From VAZQ01 sp036557665 (lineage in GTDB: Bacteria; Pseudomonadota; Alphaproteobacteria; Rhizobiales; Xanthobacteraceae): 64,000 nucleotides of DNA. Each line of letters opens with the position of its first letter. Position 1 is the first letter of the stretch. This document shows, piece after piece, positions 25,603 to 33,723 of the stretch. The translations under genes were made by a program, and so were the position numbers. The stretch spans positions 86,358 through 150,357 of the forward strand of contig DATBHG010000017.1 in assembly GCA_036557665.1 (NCBI GenBank), given 5' to 3'. A model generated the notes under the pieces. It did not search any database. It saw nothing but the letters and a program-made list of their open reading frames with translations, and was not told the DNA's origin.

Positions 25603-25761
25603 CTATGTTGCTAGGGCCAGCGGATTATTTCCTGGTATTTCCATTCGCGGGTCGGTTTCGTGCCTGATCTTTATCAAGTCGAACTCGTAGGTCCTGACAA
25701 ACTCGCGGCGCTCTTCGTGTGTAGCGCGACGCCATGCCTCGATTATTGGATTGAGTTTCAT
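25603..25761 (-). CDS. Small unrecognised protein, 52 residues
   Basis: Starts at ATG 25761, 16 bases after the stop of the upstream gene: MKLNPIIEAWRRATHEERREF. The pattern I-AW-x-A-x2-EER-x-F recurs in short proteins of phage-like islands. A longer in-frame start at 25893 would overlap the upstream gene by more than 100 bases and is less likely. No function can be given. Confidence 0.55.
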   Translation of the reverse strand: MKLNPIIEAWRRATHEERREFVRTYEFDLIKIRHETDPRMEIPGNNPLALAT

Positions 25762-25777
25762 GGGGGGCTCGCTAGCA

Positions 25778-26383
25778 TCAGCGGGCTGAGCGCAGCTTGC
25801 GAATGACGCGACCGCCTCGCTTTCCGCCTTCTTCCAGTTGAGAGGCTGGAATAATTTCGCCGCCGGGGCCATGAGCCCAGTCTGTACTGTCATCGGTGAC
25901 GTAAGCGTCTACGACCTTGTCTCTCAGATTCTGCAGGCCCTTGGCTGCTTCTACCACAGCCTCCGGATCAACGGGCGCCGACTGGGGTTGAGCGGGGATT
26001 GCCGGTAGTGTCGGGAAAACGGCGGCGTGCTGGGTGATAGGTATCGAGGGAATGAAACTCGACGCGCCGCCCCCTATGGAGCTCGGAACACCCAGAATAC
26101 CGCCACCTGCGTCGTACCCCACACGGCCACCCTCCTTACGCTTGATGTTTGCTGAAGAGCTTTTGCCCCGACGAGATGCCCGATCAAGCCGCCGTCTCGA
26201 TGCGTTTCCCTCCAGCCTCTGCACAATGCGCACCCTTTTTGGCGACTTGCGAGTCGCTGATCCTGCTGCGTCTTTTGGAGTGCGAACGCTGCGACGGACA
26301 GCCTCAACTGAGGCCCTCCGCCGAGCTCGATCACCTGGTCGAACGATTTCCTCTTTGAGGGAATGAAAGTCTCGATACGGCAT
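25778..26383 (-). CDS. Unrecognised Gly-rich phage-type protein
   Basis: A 201-residue protein from ATG 26383 with AAGGGGG 8 bases upstream. The N-terminal half is very basic (RPGDRARRRASVEAVRRSV; KSPKRVRIVQRLEGNASRRR). A GGRVGYDAGGGILG motif near residue 100 is of a type often found in phage virion or packaging-associated proteins of unknown role, and the rest is Pro/Ala rich and probably disordered. It is in the run of genes upstream of the terminase pair and may be structural or DNA-binding. Confidence 0.6.
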   Translation of the reverse strand: MPYRDFHSLKEEIVRPGDRARRRASVEAVRRSVRTPKDAAGSATRKSPKRVRIVQRLEGNASRRRLDRASRRGKSSSANIKRKEGGRVGYDAGGGILGVPSSIGGGASSFIPSIPITQHAAVFPTLPAIPAQPQSAPVDPEAVVEAAKGLQNLRDKVVDAYVTDDSTDWAHGPGGEIIPASQLEEGGKRGGRVIRKLRSAR

Positions 26384-26397
26384 CGGGTTTACCCCCT

Positions 26398-26838
26398 TCA
26401 AATATCTTCGTAGCGATCAGACGAGAAATAGCCGCGCATCACGTCGTCGGGATGAATGGCGTTCCGGTCATAGCCGATATTTGATCGGGGCTTCTTTACG
26501 ATACCCTCATCCGGCGCCAACGGGCCAACAATCGCGGGCACATTGCCCCCCACGGCGCGCTTGGTATCTGCGCGCTTCACTGCGTCAGCACGATATTTGC
26601 GCCGCTTGGCGCGATCAAACCGTTGCCGCACCGCCTTGCCGGTCACGCCGCCGAGGGCTTTCCCGCCGTGCGCGCGCTTCGGGCGCTTCGTGTGAACTTG
26701 CGCGCCATAGCGTCCACCCGTGCCGTGCCCGACCGCAGTCGCCACATCGTCAGTATTGACCATGTGCTCGCGGCTTGGTGGCTGTACAAATGTCGCGTCC
26801 TTTGCCGCGCGGAAATCCCGAGGAACCGTGTCTTTCAT
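26398..26838 (-). CDS. Unrecognised basic protein of the packaging-side operon
   Basis: A 146-residue protein from ATG 26838, which overlaps the stop of the 271-residue gene (ATGA); ATG 26853 is an alternative. It is rich in Lys and Arg (HTKRPKRAHGGKALGG; RQRFDRAKRRKYRADAVKRADTKRAVGG) with Gly-rich turns. DNA or RNA binding is plausible from composition only. No family recognised. It is followed by the Gly-rich gene with 14 bases between. Confidence 0.6.
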   Translation of the reverse strand: MKDTVPRDFRAAKDATFVQPPSREHMVNTDDVATAVGHGTGGRYGAQVHTKRPKRAHGGKALGGVTGKAVRQRFDRAKRRKYRADAVKRADTKRAVGGNVPAIVGPLAPDEGIVKKPRSNIGYDRNAIHPDDVMRGYFSSDRYEDI

Positions 26839-27650
26839 TCGGAACGCTGCCATTCTGGTCCTTGCTGCAGTTGTCGGCGCCGTAAATACTCGCGCACTCC
26901 CAAGGGCTGCCCCCGCTTTGGTCCCGTCTCCCACGTCAGCACCTCGGTTGCGAGCTCGAACTCGCGCTTTGAGAGCTTGACCGCACCGGGCGGCAGCGGG
27001 TCTCCGGGCTTCACTTTCAGCACGGCCGCGCCATCCTCGAGCATGGTCGAGTTCTGGGGGTGTGATCGCGCGGATGCGCCCTCGCGCAGGCCGATGAACC
27101 GTTCGACGTGCTCGAAATACTCGGGCGTGTCCGGCGTCAGCCCTTCGCCCATCGCGTCATAATGTCCGGCAGTCAGCCTCTGATTTTTGGACTGGTCAAG
27201 GATCCAATCAGGATGCTGCCTGATCCACGCGGCACTTTTAGGAGAGCGGGTCTGGGCGACGGCTTCAACTGGATCTGTAACCGCTCTTGAGGAACTACGG
27301 CGTTGGGCATCGATGCTCGCCGCTGCCTCCTCGAAGCGGAGCACTTTCGTTTCCGCCCTCGCGATCTTGCGCTGTGCGTCGGCAAGCTTGGCCGAATCCC
27401 CAGCCTCGAACGCGGCCTGATAATCGCGCTCGGATGCGTCGGCTTCTGCCTTGGCGGCATTGATCGCGTTGTCCGTCGCGACTTGCTCCGCGTTCTCGGC
27501 ACGGCGCCGCCAGTACTCGGCAGCGTGCGCCCCGTCAATAACCGCGCGTTCCACCGCAGCGCTGGACACTCTGGCATCCGGGGCTTTGTCTTTGCTTGAG
27601 CGAGCAATCGGATCGCCTTCATCAATCGAGATCTGAATATCGCCGCTCAT
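26835..27650 (-). CDS. Coiled-coil protein, possible scaffold-like
   Basis: A 271-residue acidic protein, MSGDIQISIDEGDPIARSS, with GGGGA upstream of the ATG. Residues about 40-115 form a long helical coiled coil (ERAVIDGAHAAEYWRRRAENAEQVA to RAETKVLRFEEAAAS) rich in Ala, Glu and Lys, as in phage scaffolding proteins of unrelated sequence. The C-terminal part has WIRQHPDWILDQSKNQRLTAGHYDAM and LSKREFELATEVL. This organisation is also known in proteins near portal genes of some podovirus-like prophages, but I cannot assign it. Confidence 0.62.
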   Translation of the reverse strand: MSGDIQISIDEGDPIARSSKDKAPDARVSSAAVERAVIDGAHAAEYWRRRAENAEQVATDNAINAAKAEADASERDYQAAFEAGDSAKLADAQRKIARAETKVLRFEEAAASIDAQRRSSSRAVTDPVEAVAQTRSPKSAAWIRQHPDWILDQSKNQRLTAGHYDAMGEGLTPDTPEYFEHVERFIGLREGASARSHPQNSTMLEDGAAVLKVKPGDPLPPGAVKLSKREFELATEVLTWETGPKRGQPLGVREYLRRRQLQQGPEWQRSE

Positions 27651-27662
27651 GCGCTGTCCCCG

Positions 27663-27896
27663 TTAAAAATTTGAGCCCACAAAGCTGGTATCGCGCGACT
27701 CCCCGCAAGGCGTATTGCTACGCCTCTCCTGTTCGAGTCGTTCAAGAACGCGGCCGGCATCAAGCAAATCACGCCGGGCGATTGCCGTCTCATCCGGCAA
27801 GCCGCGCGATATTGCGATTTGAAGATCGCGTTGTTTAACGCCGATAAACGAGCGTTGCGCTGCGATTGCATCGTCAAGCATGCGGAGCATGTCCAT
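27663..27896 (-). CDS. Small helical protein co-translated with the RHH gene
   Basis: A 77-residue protein, MDMLRMLDDAIAAQRSFIGVKQRD, starting at ATG 27896 within the stop of the RHH gene (TGATG). The body is helical and charged (LLDAGRVLERLEQERRS). No family recognised. It lies between a regulator and the coiled-coil gene and could be an RHH partner. Confidence 0.5.
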   Translation of the reverse strand: MDMLRMLDDAIAAQRSFIGVKQRDLQIAISRGLPDETAIARRDLLDAGRVLERLEQERRSNTPCGESRDTSFVGSNF

Positions 27897-28078
27897 CAGC
27901 GCACCGCGGCGTCTTGCTCTGTGTCGCCAAGCGCACGCTCCAAGATCTGGCGAATAGCTTCTGGCCGGGAAGGAATTTTTGCCTGCGAACGCCTCCAATC
28001 TTCGACTTGAGCGAAGATCGGTCCACTCAATTGGAATCTCACAGCAGCGCCTTGCTGGACTGAAACGTTATCGTGCAT
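27896..28078 (-). CDS. Ribbon-helix-helix regulator
   Basis: A 60-residue protein, MHDNVSVQQGAAVRFQLSGP, whose segment VRFQLSGPIFAQVEDWRRSQAKIP continues into a second helix SRPEAIRQILERALG, a clear RHH pattern. GAGGTGA lies 4 bases before the ATG. That ribosome site is one half of the inverted repeat TCACCTC/GAGGTGA (28083-28109), so the protein may repress its own translation start region or promoter. It opens the gene run leading to the terminases. Confidence 0.75.
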   Translation of the reverse strand: MHDNVSVQQGAAVRFQLSGPIFAQVEDWRRSQAKIPSRPEAIRQILERALGDTEQDAAVR

Positions 28079-28082
28079 TGTG

Positions 28083-28109
28083 TCACCTCAGCCAATTTGC
28101 ACGAGGTGA
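28083..28109. promoter_or_regulatory. Candidate operator overlapping the RHH ribosome site
   Basis: TCACCTC (28083-28089) and GAGGTGA (28103-28109) are perfect 7-bp inverted arms 13 bases apart, the inner one being the ribosome site of the RHH gene on the minus strand. Autoregulation is inferred. Confidence 0.45.
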
Positions 28110-28121
28110 TAATCGACCAAA

Positions 28122-28172
28122 AAATCGCCGTCAAAAATCGCAAATTCGCCGAGAGAAAATTTTTGGCGATTT
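28122..28172 (-). terminator. AT-rich hairpin after the 253-residue gene
   Basis: On the minus strand, directly after the stop at 28171, AAATCGCC and GGCGATTT form 8-bp arms (28165-28172 with 28122-28129) followed by T-rich sequence. The loop is long (35 nt) and contains further AATCGC-type repeats, so termination is plausible but not strong. The block is also notably AT-rich, as expected of a promoter for the RHH gene. Confidence 0.4.
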
Positions 28173-28932
28173 ATTTTTTGCGACTGGCCTTTTCTGGTCG
28201 GCCACGCTTTGGGGTACCAACTATTTCCTTCAACGCATCCCGCAGAAACTGTCGCCCTTCCGTCAGGCCATCAGATCGGGCGGCTTCGAGTATGCCATGC
28301 TCGCCACTTTGGGTTGGGTGTTGCCCTTTGGCTTGCATCTCGTCGACGTACTTTCTGGCAAATTCTTTCGCGAGTGTGCTGGTCACGCGACGGGTTTGCG
28401 GTCGATCATTCGCGGCTTCCTGCGATGCTCGGGCGGTCTGGCCCCCCGGCGCTAGCCGAGCCTCGGCGGTACGGCGCTGTGACAATTCTGCGGTCTCGCA
28501 CAGCCACTGCGGCTGCACCCCCCGGATTTGGCGAAGCCATTCCACCCAACGCGGGGCCGACATCCAAAGGTCGCCAACGATCACGTTGAACTGCTCGCCC
28601 CGTGCTAGTTCGCATGGTAATCGCCACCCTGCCAACAGTGGTGTTGCAGAAAGACAAAGAACCTGCGACTTGCCCCCGACTTCCAAATCCCCACTGTAGA
28701 TCGAAGCGCGCCATAGTCTAATCAATAGCGCCCTCGCGGCGGAATCAGGCTCGATCTCACTGATTTGAAACCAACGACGACGGCGCAATGAAGTGCGAGT
28801 GGCTCTATCTCGAAACCAGATGCGCCAACGTTCCCAGCGGGCGCGATCATGGCTCAAAAGCTCAAAATATTGCCGATCGCCCATCATCTGAGCGTCGTCC
28901 AAACTAGAACTGTACGATTTCCCGCTGCTCAT
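28171..28932 (-). CDS. Unrecognised 253-residue protein at the divergent control region
   Basis: MSSGKSYSSSLDDAQMMGDRQYFELL; the protein is basic and Trp/Arg-rich in the first half (RWERWRIWFRDRATRTSLRRRRWF), and the C-terminus ends in KRGRPEKASRKK, an AT-hook-like RGRP tail. The C-terminal helix EFARKYVDEMQAKGQHPTQSGEHGILEAARSDG looks like a small DNA- or protein-binding domain. I do not recognise a family. It is divergent from the plus-strand gene at 29026. Confidence 0.6.
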   Translation of the reverse strand: MSSGKSYSSSLDDAQMMGDRQYFELLSHDRARWERWRIWFRDRATRTSLRRRRWFQISEIEPDSAARALLIRLWRASIYSGDLEVGGKSQVLCLSATPLLAGWRLPCELARGEQFNVIVGDLWMSAPRWVEWLRQIRGVQPQWLCETAELSQRRTAEARLAPGGQTARASQEAANDRPQTRRVTSTLAKEFARKYVDEMQAKGQHPTQSGEHGILEAARSDGLTEGRQFLRDALKEIVGTPKRGRPEKASRKK

Positions 28933-29025
28933 AACAGCATCTCCGCAGATGCCCGCATTGCATCGACGCGGCAGGCCGGTGCGGATCCGGCTTTTCGGGC
29001 CGTCGCCCTAGCCACGTCGACTCAC

Positions 29026-29643
29026 ATGATAATTGAAATCATCAACGGGTGGTGCACCGGCGGCTTTTGCCCCGACCTCGGCCGCCGCCCGATCCAGCTC
29101 AGCGAATGGTTGGGACTCATAGCCCTTCTCAGGTGTGGTATCAGCGACGCGATTGTGGCCAGCGCGGGCGCCCAGATGCGGCCAACTCGCTGCGGGGAGG
29201 AGTGGAGGTTGGTTTACGGCACCGACTGGACCGGCGAGCGGGTGCTCGAGCGCCTGACCACGGCCATCAAGGCGGCGGTACGGCCAAATTCCATTTCCCA
29301 AGTGTCCGAATCGGGGAAGATTTGCGGCCCTGTCGACGGGCTCGACCTGCTCCGGGTTGCCGAGCTGGCGCTTGGCAAAAACAGCGAATTGCACAAGCAT
29401 TTCAGCGCTTTTGCGTGGGCAAAGGGGCGCGGCCAGTCGCTCTCCGACATGCTTGCCGAGCGCGGGTGGTCACATTCGAACCACGATCGCCTGCGCTGGC
29501 GGGCCGCGGAGGTCATAGCCAAGTATCTCAACACCCGGCGGGTAGTGGAGAGCGGGGGAGAAGACAAAAGTCACCAGCGCGCCGCGCCCGCAACGCTTGA
29601 GGCCAGGAAGCCCAAGGCAAGAGCGCAGACCCTTGGCGAGTAA
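29026..29643 (+). CDS. Unrecognised 205-residue protein, divergent from the phage-side operon
   Basis: The frame is open from 28849, but starts before 29026 would overlap or abut the divergent gene; ATG 29026 gives MIIEIINGWCTGGFCPDLGRRPIQ. The body contains EEWRLVYGTDWTGERVLERLTTAIKAAVR and FAWAKGRGQSLSDMLAERGWSHSNHDRLRWRAAEVIAKYLN, which looks like a helical DNA-binding or regulatory protein. No family recognised. The C-terminal tail is basic. A GATCGCT-TAG-AGCGATC palindrome (29718-29734) lies after the stop. Confidence 0.6.
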   Translation: MIIEIINGWCTGGFCPDLGRRPIQLSEWLGLIALLRCGISDAIVASAGAQMRPTRCGEEWRLVYGTDWTGERVLERLTTAIKAAVRPNSISQVSESGKICGPVDGLDLLRVAELALGKNSELHKHFSAFAWAKGRGQSLSDMLAERGWSHSNHDRLRWRAAEVIAKYLNTRRVVESGGEDKSHQRAAPATLEARKPKARAQTLGE

Positions 29644-29836
29644 ACCAGCGCAAGCGGCTAATCTTACCAGAGTGCTTTTGAAAAACCTGTAGGTCGCAGA
29701 TCACGTAAACTGAACCGGATCGCTTAGAGCGATCAGCAGCTTAGCGACCGCCCCAAAACAGCCGTATTCAACCGCCCCTTGTTACCATGGGAGCGGTCAA
29801 CCAACTCCGGGCTCGGAACTGAGAGGGGGGCGTCGC

Positions 29837-32107
29837 GTGCCGACCTATGCCTTCACAATTCTCAACGATCCGTTAGGGGCTGACGGTACGTTCCCACAAG
29901 GAATCAACAACGATGGGCAGATCGTTGGGTATTACATAGATGGCTCTGGTGTGTCCCATGGCTACCTCTACGGTGGTGGCAGTTTCCTGACGATCGATGC
30001 CCCATCAAGCACAGGTCCGGGTGGCACAAATCTCAACGGCATCAATCGACAAAACCAGATCGCAGGCTGGTATTCGGACGGCACGAGCTACCATAGCTTT
30101 GTCTATGATGATGGTAGCTTCGCTATAATCAACGATCCATCGGCGGGAAATAACTCATCGGGGACTAACCGATATGAAGGCACCTACGCCAAGAGCATCA
30201 ACGACAAGGGACAGATCGTTGGATATTACATCGACAGCGCCGGTATTTGGCACGGTTTTCTAGACGACAATGGTGTCTTCACCGATATCGATGCTGCACC
30301 AGGCGCAACCAACGTTGCCACCGGCATCGATAACAATGGGCAGATTATCGGATATTACTTGGACGGCAGTGGCTACCATGGTTTTCTAGACGACAATGGT
30401 GTCTTCACCAACATTGACGCAGGCGGGTTCACTATACCTGCTGGCATCAACAACGATGGCGATATCACTGGTTACGGCGGCTCCTACGGCGGCTTTCTTT
30501 ACAGTAATGGCAGCTTCACCGCCGTCAACGACCCATTAGGCTACTCATTCGATCAGGGTATCAACGATTTTGATCAGATCGTCGGATACGCGAACAATCA
30601 AGGTTTTCTAGCCAGCCGCACTCCGGCGGTCGCGGTATCAATCGATATTACCGCTCTCAACCTTGCCAATCCCACCGGGCTCGTAACGTTTGTATTCAGT
30701 GAGGCGCCAGTCGCATTCACCCTTGCGGATACCAGCGCGGTGGGCGGGAGTCTGAGCAACCTGCAGCAGGTCAACTCTACCACCTACACCGCGACCTTCA
30801 CTGCTGCTGCCGATACCGACATCACAAACGGGTCGGTAAGCGTGAGCACGACCTCATCTGTGAAGTTCAGCAGTGCAGTCGCGACCTTCTATGAGGTTCA
30901 AAATAATTGGGCTCCGTCGCAGATGATCGACGGGATCTTCACAGGTCCGCCCCCTGGCCCCGGCCAAGACTCCACCTATGGCGGCGTTAATGGCTGGTCA
31001 GTGTTCAACTTGGCTACTGGAGTCGCGGAAGGTGCCGATGCCCTATTAACACTTGCAACCCCCTTGCCTGCAGGTCAATACAACCTCACTTTCGGAATAT
31101 ATCAAAACTATTATGGGAATCCTGGCCATCTACTAGGAGATTTTGCGCTCGACTACACAACGGATGCAACAACCACTTTATCCAGTCCCCAGACGCCCGT
31201 TTCGATTCAGAGCGCATCGTCGCTTAATGGAACGACGTTTTCTTTTTTGTCGCCAGGAGAGTTGTTAGCCAACACCAGCCAAAACTCAGTGGGGATCGAC
31301 ACCTACACTATTTCAGCATCGGTCGACTCAGCGTCTCCGATTACTGGCATATTTCTCGACGCAATCAAAAATCCGGCGCTTCCAGGCGGTGGGCCGGGAG
31401 CATTCGACAATGGAAATTTCGACGTATCAGAGTTCACCTTGGACGCTAGCATCAGCGGCAGCACGGCGCCCTTCACGGTTGATACGGTCAAGCCGACGGT
31501 ATCGGTGTCGATCGACAACACCGACATCAATCTTGCTGATCCCACAGGGTTGGTGACGTTCACTTTCAACAAGGCGCCGACAGATTTCTCGCTCGATGAC
31601 GTGAGTTCCCTAGATGGCTCGTTGAGTAATTTGAACGGGTCGGGGACTAACTACACCGCAACCTTCAAGGCGTATGCCGGGGTTGATGATAATGCTGCCA
31701 CGGTGAGCGTGATTAACGGTAGTTACCATGATGCGGACGGCAATGCTGGAGATGGCGCCAGTGCGACGTTCGCCCTACACACCACTGGGCTGGGTACTTT
31801 ATGGGATGAACTATCTTCTCTCCTTACATCGGCGTGGACAATATTGTCCGATATTTTTGCGACGATAACAGGTCAGCATGCCGGTACTACGGATTTGTTA
31901 AACTCGTTTCAGCAGTGGAGTTCTGCAAGTAAACAGACATTCACGAATATCCAAGACACGCACCAAGACAGCAGCGCGTTATTGCGCAATTATCTCGCTT
32001 CAACTTTCGTCACGCCCAGCGACGGCCATGACGGACCCGGTTTTCTGAGTTCGCTGGTAACAACTGTTTCTCATGAAACTCCGTTCTTAAGCCATCCCTC
32101 TGGATAA
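29837..32107 (+). CDS. HAF-repeat and Ig-like domain protein (putative surface or secreted protein)
   Basis: A 756-residue protein from GTG 29837 with a GAGGGGGG site. Residues 1-250 contain about six HAF-type repeats (INNDGQIVGYYIDGSG; GINDFDQIVGY) like those predicted to fold as a propeller. Then come two Big-type Ig-like domains (VSIDITALNLANPTGLVTFVFSEAP near 270 and VSIDNTDINLADPTGLVTFTFNKAP near 555) around a unique region with LLTLATPLPAGQYNLTFGIYQNYYG. There is no classical signal peptide. A 30-bp direct repeat (30254-30283 and 30380-30409) shows recent repeat copying. GC is lower than in the flanks. Function is unknown; adhesin or matrix-like role is a guess. Confidence 0.78.
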   Translation: MPTYAFTILNDPLGADGTFPQGINNDGQIVGYYIDGSGVSHGYLYGGGSFLTIDAPSSTGPGGTNLNGINRQNQIAGWYSDGTSYHSFVYDDGSFAIINDPSAGNNSSGTNRYEGTYAKSINDKGQIVGYYIDSAGIWHGFLDDNGVFTDIDAAPGATNVATGIDNNGQIIGYYLDGSGYHGFLDDNGVFTNIDAGGFTIPAGINNDGDITGYGGSYGGFLYSNGSFTAVNDPLGYSFDQGINDFDQIVGYANNQGFLASRTPAVAVSIDITALNLANPTGLVTFVFSEAPVAFTLADTSAVGGSLSNLQQVNSTTYTATFTAAADTDITNGSVSVSTTSSVKFSSAVATFYEVQNNWAPSQMIDGIFTGPPPGPGQDSTYGGVNGWSVFNLATGVAEGADALLTLATPLPAGQYNLTFGIYQNYYGNPGHLLGDFALDYTTDATTTLSSPQTPVSIQSASSLNGTTFSFLSPGELLANTSQNSVGIDTYTISASVDSASPITGIFLDAIKNPALPGGGPGAFDNGNFDVSEFTLDASISGSTAPFTVDTVKPTVSVSIDNTDINLADPTGLVTFTFNKAPTDFSLDDVSSLDGSLSNLNGSGTNYTATFKAYAGVDDNAATVSVINGSYHDADGNAGDGASATFALHTTGLGTLWDELSSLLTSAWTILSDIFATITGQHAGTTDLLNSFQQWSSASKQTFTNIQDTHQDSSALLRNYLASTFVTPSDGHDGPGFLSSLVTTVSHETPFLSHPSG
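30254..30409 (+). repeat. 30-bp direct repeats within the HAF gene
   Basis: The string starting GGTTTTCTAGACGACAATGG is identical over 30 bases at 30254-30283 and 30380-30409, a 126-base period equal to one HAF repeat of 42 residues. Confidence 0.8.
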
Positions 32108-32458
32108 AACGGAGCTGCCCCAGGAACCCCGGCTGCTTGCACGAGTGAAGATGCAGAGACTCTCATTACCGGAAGGCCGGAAAGCATTTCGGCAACCATG
32201 ATCAGAACGGCCGCCGAACCCCGATGTGGTGGATTGGCCCCCAGGGGGGGCTAATCGAGGCGCCGGACGAGAAGGCAGCCTGGGCTGGCGGGGGCCGCCA
32301 AGGTTCACCCTGAACGAAGCGGGAGCGCAAGCGGGCTGCTGATCCGGGAGCGGCTCTGAAGGGTATTGAGTGCGCTGACGGCGGTTCAATTTTCTGGGAC
32401 GGGTGCAGTCGCGGCGAGCCCAATGGTGGGCACCGCTTTGGCTGAAGGAACGCCAACT
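32108..32458. other. 351-bp region with no supported gene
   Basis: Short frames exist on both strands, but none has a family motif, a coupled start or a convincing ribosome site. The part after the HAF gene holds no clear hairpin with a T-run. The last 20 bases contain the GAAGGA site of the small zinc-ribbon gene. Confidence 0.4.
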
Positions 32459-32614
32459 ATGCTCACATCCACAACCCCCGAAAAATGTCCAGAATGCAAC
32501 GGTGAACGCCTCTCAGTGAGAATGCGGCCAGTGAGGTGGGGCGAAAAACTACTTCCTGTACCGTGCGAGAAGTGCGGTGGAACCGGAAAGCTTGAATATA
32601 TGCCTAAACGGTAG
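32459..32614 (+). CDS. Small DnaJ-type zinc-ribbon protein
   Basis: A 51-residue protein from ATG 32459 with GAAGGA 8 bases upstream. It holds two CxxC knuckles, CPECNGERLSV and CEKCGGTGKLEY, the second identical to the CxxCxGxG pattern of DnaJ-type zinc fingers. The protein has room for one zinc ion only. Longer in-frame starts (ATG 32423, TTG 32366) have no ribosome site. Role unknown; a strong hairpin follows the stop. Confidence 0.65.
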   Translation: MLTSTTPEKCPECNGERLSVRMRPVRWGEKLLPVPCEKCGGTGKLEYMPKR

Positions 32615-32629
32615 CGATCCGCATGCGCA

Positions 32630-32659
32630 CCGGCCCGGAGATTCAGCGCTCCGGGCCGG
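32630..32659 (+). terminator. Strong hairpin after the zinc-ribbon gene
   Basis: CCGGCCCGGAG (32630-32640) and CTCCGGGCCGG (32649-32659), perfect 11-bp arms with an 8-nt loop, 16 bases after the stop. No T-run follows, so termination efficiency is uncertain. Confidence 0.5.
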
Positions 32660-33498
32660 GACTACCAAATCCCAGAGCTATCCCATCATCCGCGTTTTTT
32701 GCGGCAGAGGTTGCGCTTGTTGGCACAGCCTTGCTCCATGGCCGCGCGCCGATTTCCTGGGGATCCTCAGGGGCATAGCGTGAACTGTCTGATCGCTACC
32801 ATTTTACCTGCGTCAATCCTGCGGAGAACGAATGCTGCCCAGCCTGCGAACAGTACGCAACGCTGACCTTGAAGGAACGGAAAGCTACACCTGGCCGTCC
32901 GACCAAACGCGTGCGCGTTGGTGTGGCGCGACAGGGATCGAACCTGTGACCCCTACCATGTCAAGGTAGAGAACACCCTGGCAACCGTGGAATCTGGTGC
33001 ATTTTTTCGCGCACGTGAGGTCGTTTCGCGCAGGATATTCGTTTTCCGTCCACGGTCGCTGGTTCGGTTGAACCAAAGAGCAATACCGTTGATGAGAACA
33101 ACTATTACTCGCACATCACCGCCCACCCTCGAAGGCCACTGCCGTGATCCTTCGGCCTGCTGCTGTTGTGGCTGCAATGGCGGTACGGTCGCGCGCCCCG
33201 CTTGGCGTTTGGAACGGCCGCTAAATGCTCAACTCGCCGCGGCGCTTGAGGGTCAGCGGAATGTGACGGCCACGATTTGTGAGCTGGTTCACAGTGGTTC
33301 GCGAGAAGGGTTGAGCTAAGAGTGTCGCCGCACCGGCTGACGAATGGTCCGCGGTTGGCTTGAAAAGAGAGAGCATGAGCCCAAGTCTACCGGATCAGCC
33401 GGGTGCGGACGCACCTGAAAATAATACTTGGCGGTCAAAGATACCAAATTGCCCGCACCTTACCCTAAGTATTTGAACTGTCTGAGGAGTGGCACCTC
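32660..33498. other. 839-bp region without supported genes, containing a tRNA remnant
   Basis: The only recognised feature is the tRNA-Val-like 3' half at 32919-32969. Frames of up to about 130 codons run through it but carry no motif and read through the tRNA remnant, so they are not called. The interval appears to be an accumulated integration junction. Confidence 0.45.
32919..32969 (-). pseudogene. tRNA-Val(GAC) 3'-half remnant
   Basis: Read on the minus strand: anticodon stem-loop CTACC-TTGACAT-GGTAG (anticodon GAC), variable GGGTC, T-arm ACAGG-TTCGATC-CCTGT and a GCGCCACACCA end. The D-arm and 5' acceptor strand are missing: sequence before the anticodon stem does not resemble a tRNA. 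A tRNA half ending in CCA is the usual form of an attachment-site copy left by an integrative element. Confidence 0.7.
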
Positions 33499-33512
33499 TC
33501 CCGGGCCCACCA
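33499..33512 (+). other. Candidate attR: copy of the tRNA 3' end
   Basis: TCCCGGGCCCACCA is identical to 13451-13464, the end of the CAT-anticodon tRNA, in the same orientation. A short CTC before it adds partial similarity. It would close a 20-kb element whose other end is the tRNA gene. Confidence 0.6.
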
Positions 33513-33684
33513 ATGATCGCCTTTGTCCAGCCCGGCCCTCTCTGACGCACTCACCGAGGTGGATCCCAACGAGACCCATGTCGTGGCTCTCGACAAGTAC
33601 CGAGCTCGCTTCTATCGGCCACAGGCGCTGAGGCACGTAGGGTGCTTTCCGCCGGCGCTGGCAAATGCTTGGTGCCGGTGCTAT

Positions 33685-33712
33685 GTAATACCGTGCAATC
33701 CGGAGGTATTAC
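33685..33712. promoter_or_regulatory. Candidate vapBC operator
   Basis: GTAATACC (33685-33692) and GGTATTAC (33705-33712) are perfect 8-bp inverted arms with 12 bases between, directly upstream of the antitoxin gene. VapB antitoxins with AbrB folds bind such palindromes to autoregulate. The AT-rich string around it could include the promoter. Confidence 0.6.
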
Positions 33713-33723
33713 TAGGTGACGAA

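Noticed and set aside
28849..29025. Upstream extension of the plus-strand gene at 29026
   Set aside because: The extension would overlap the start region of the divergent minus-strand gene and has no ribosome site; ATG 29026 is simpler.
32918..33319. Plus-strand frame of 133 codons after the zinc-ribbon gene
   Set aside because: It reads through the tRNA-Val remnant in antisense and shows no motif.
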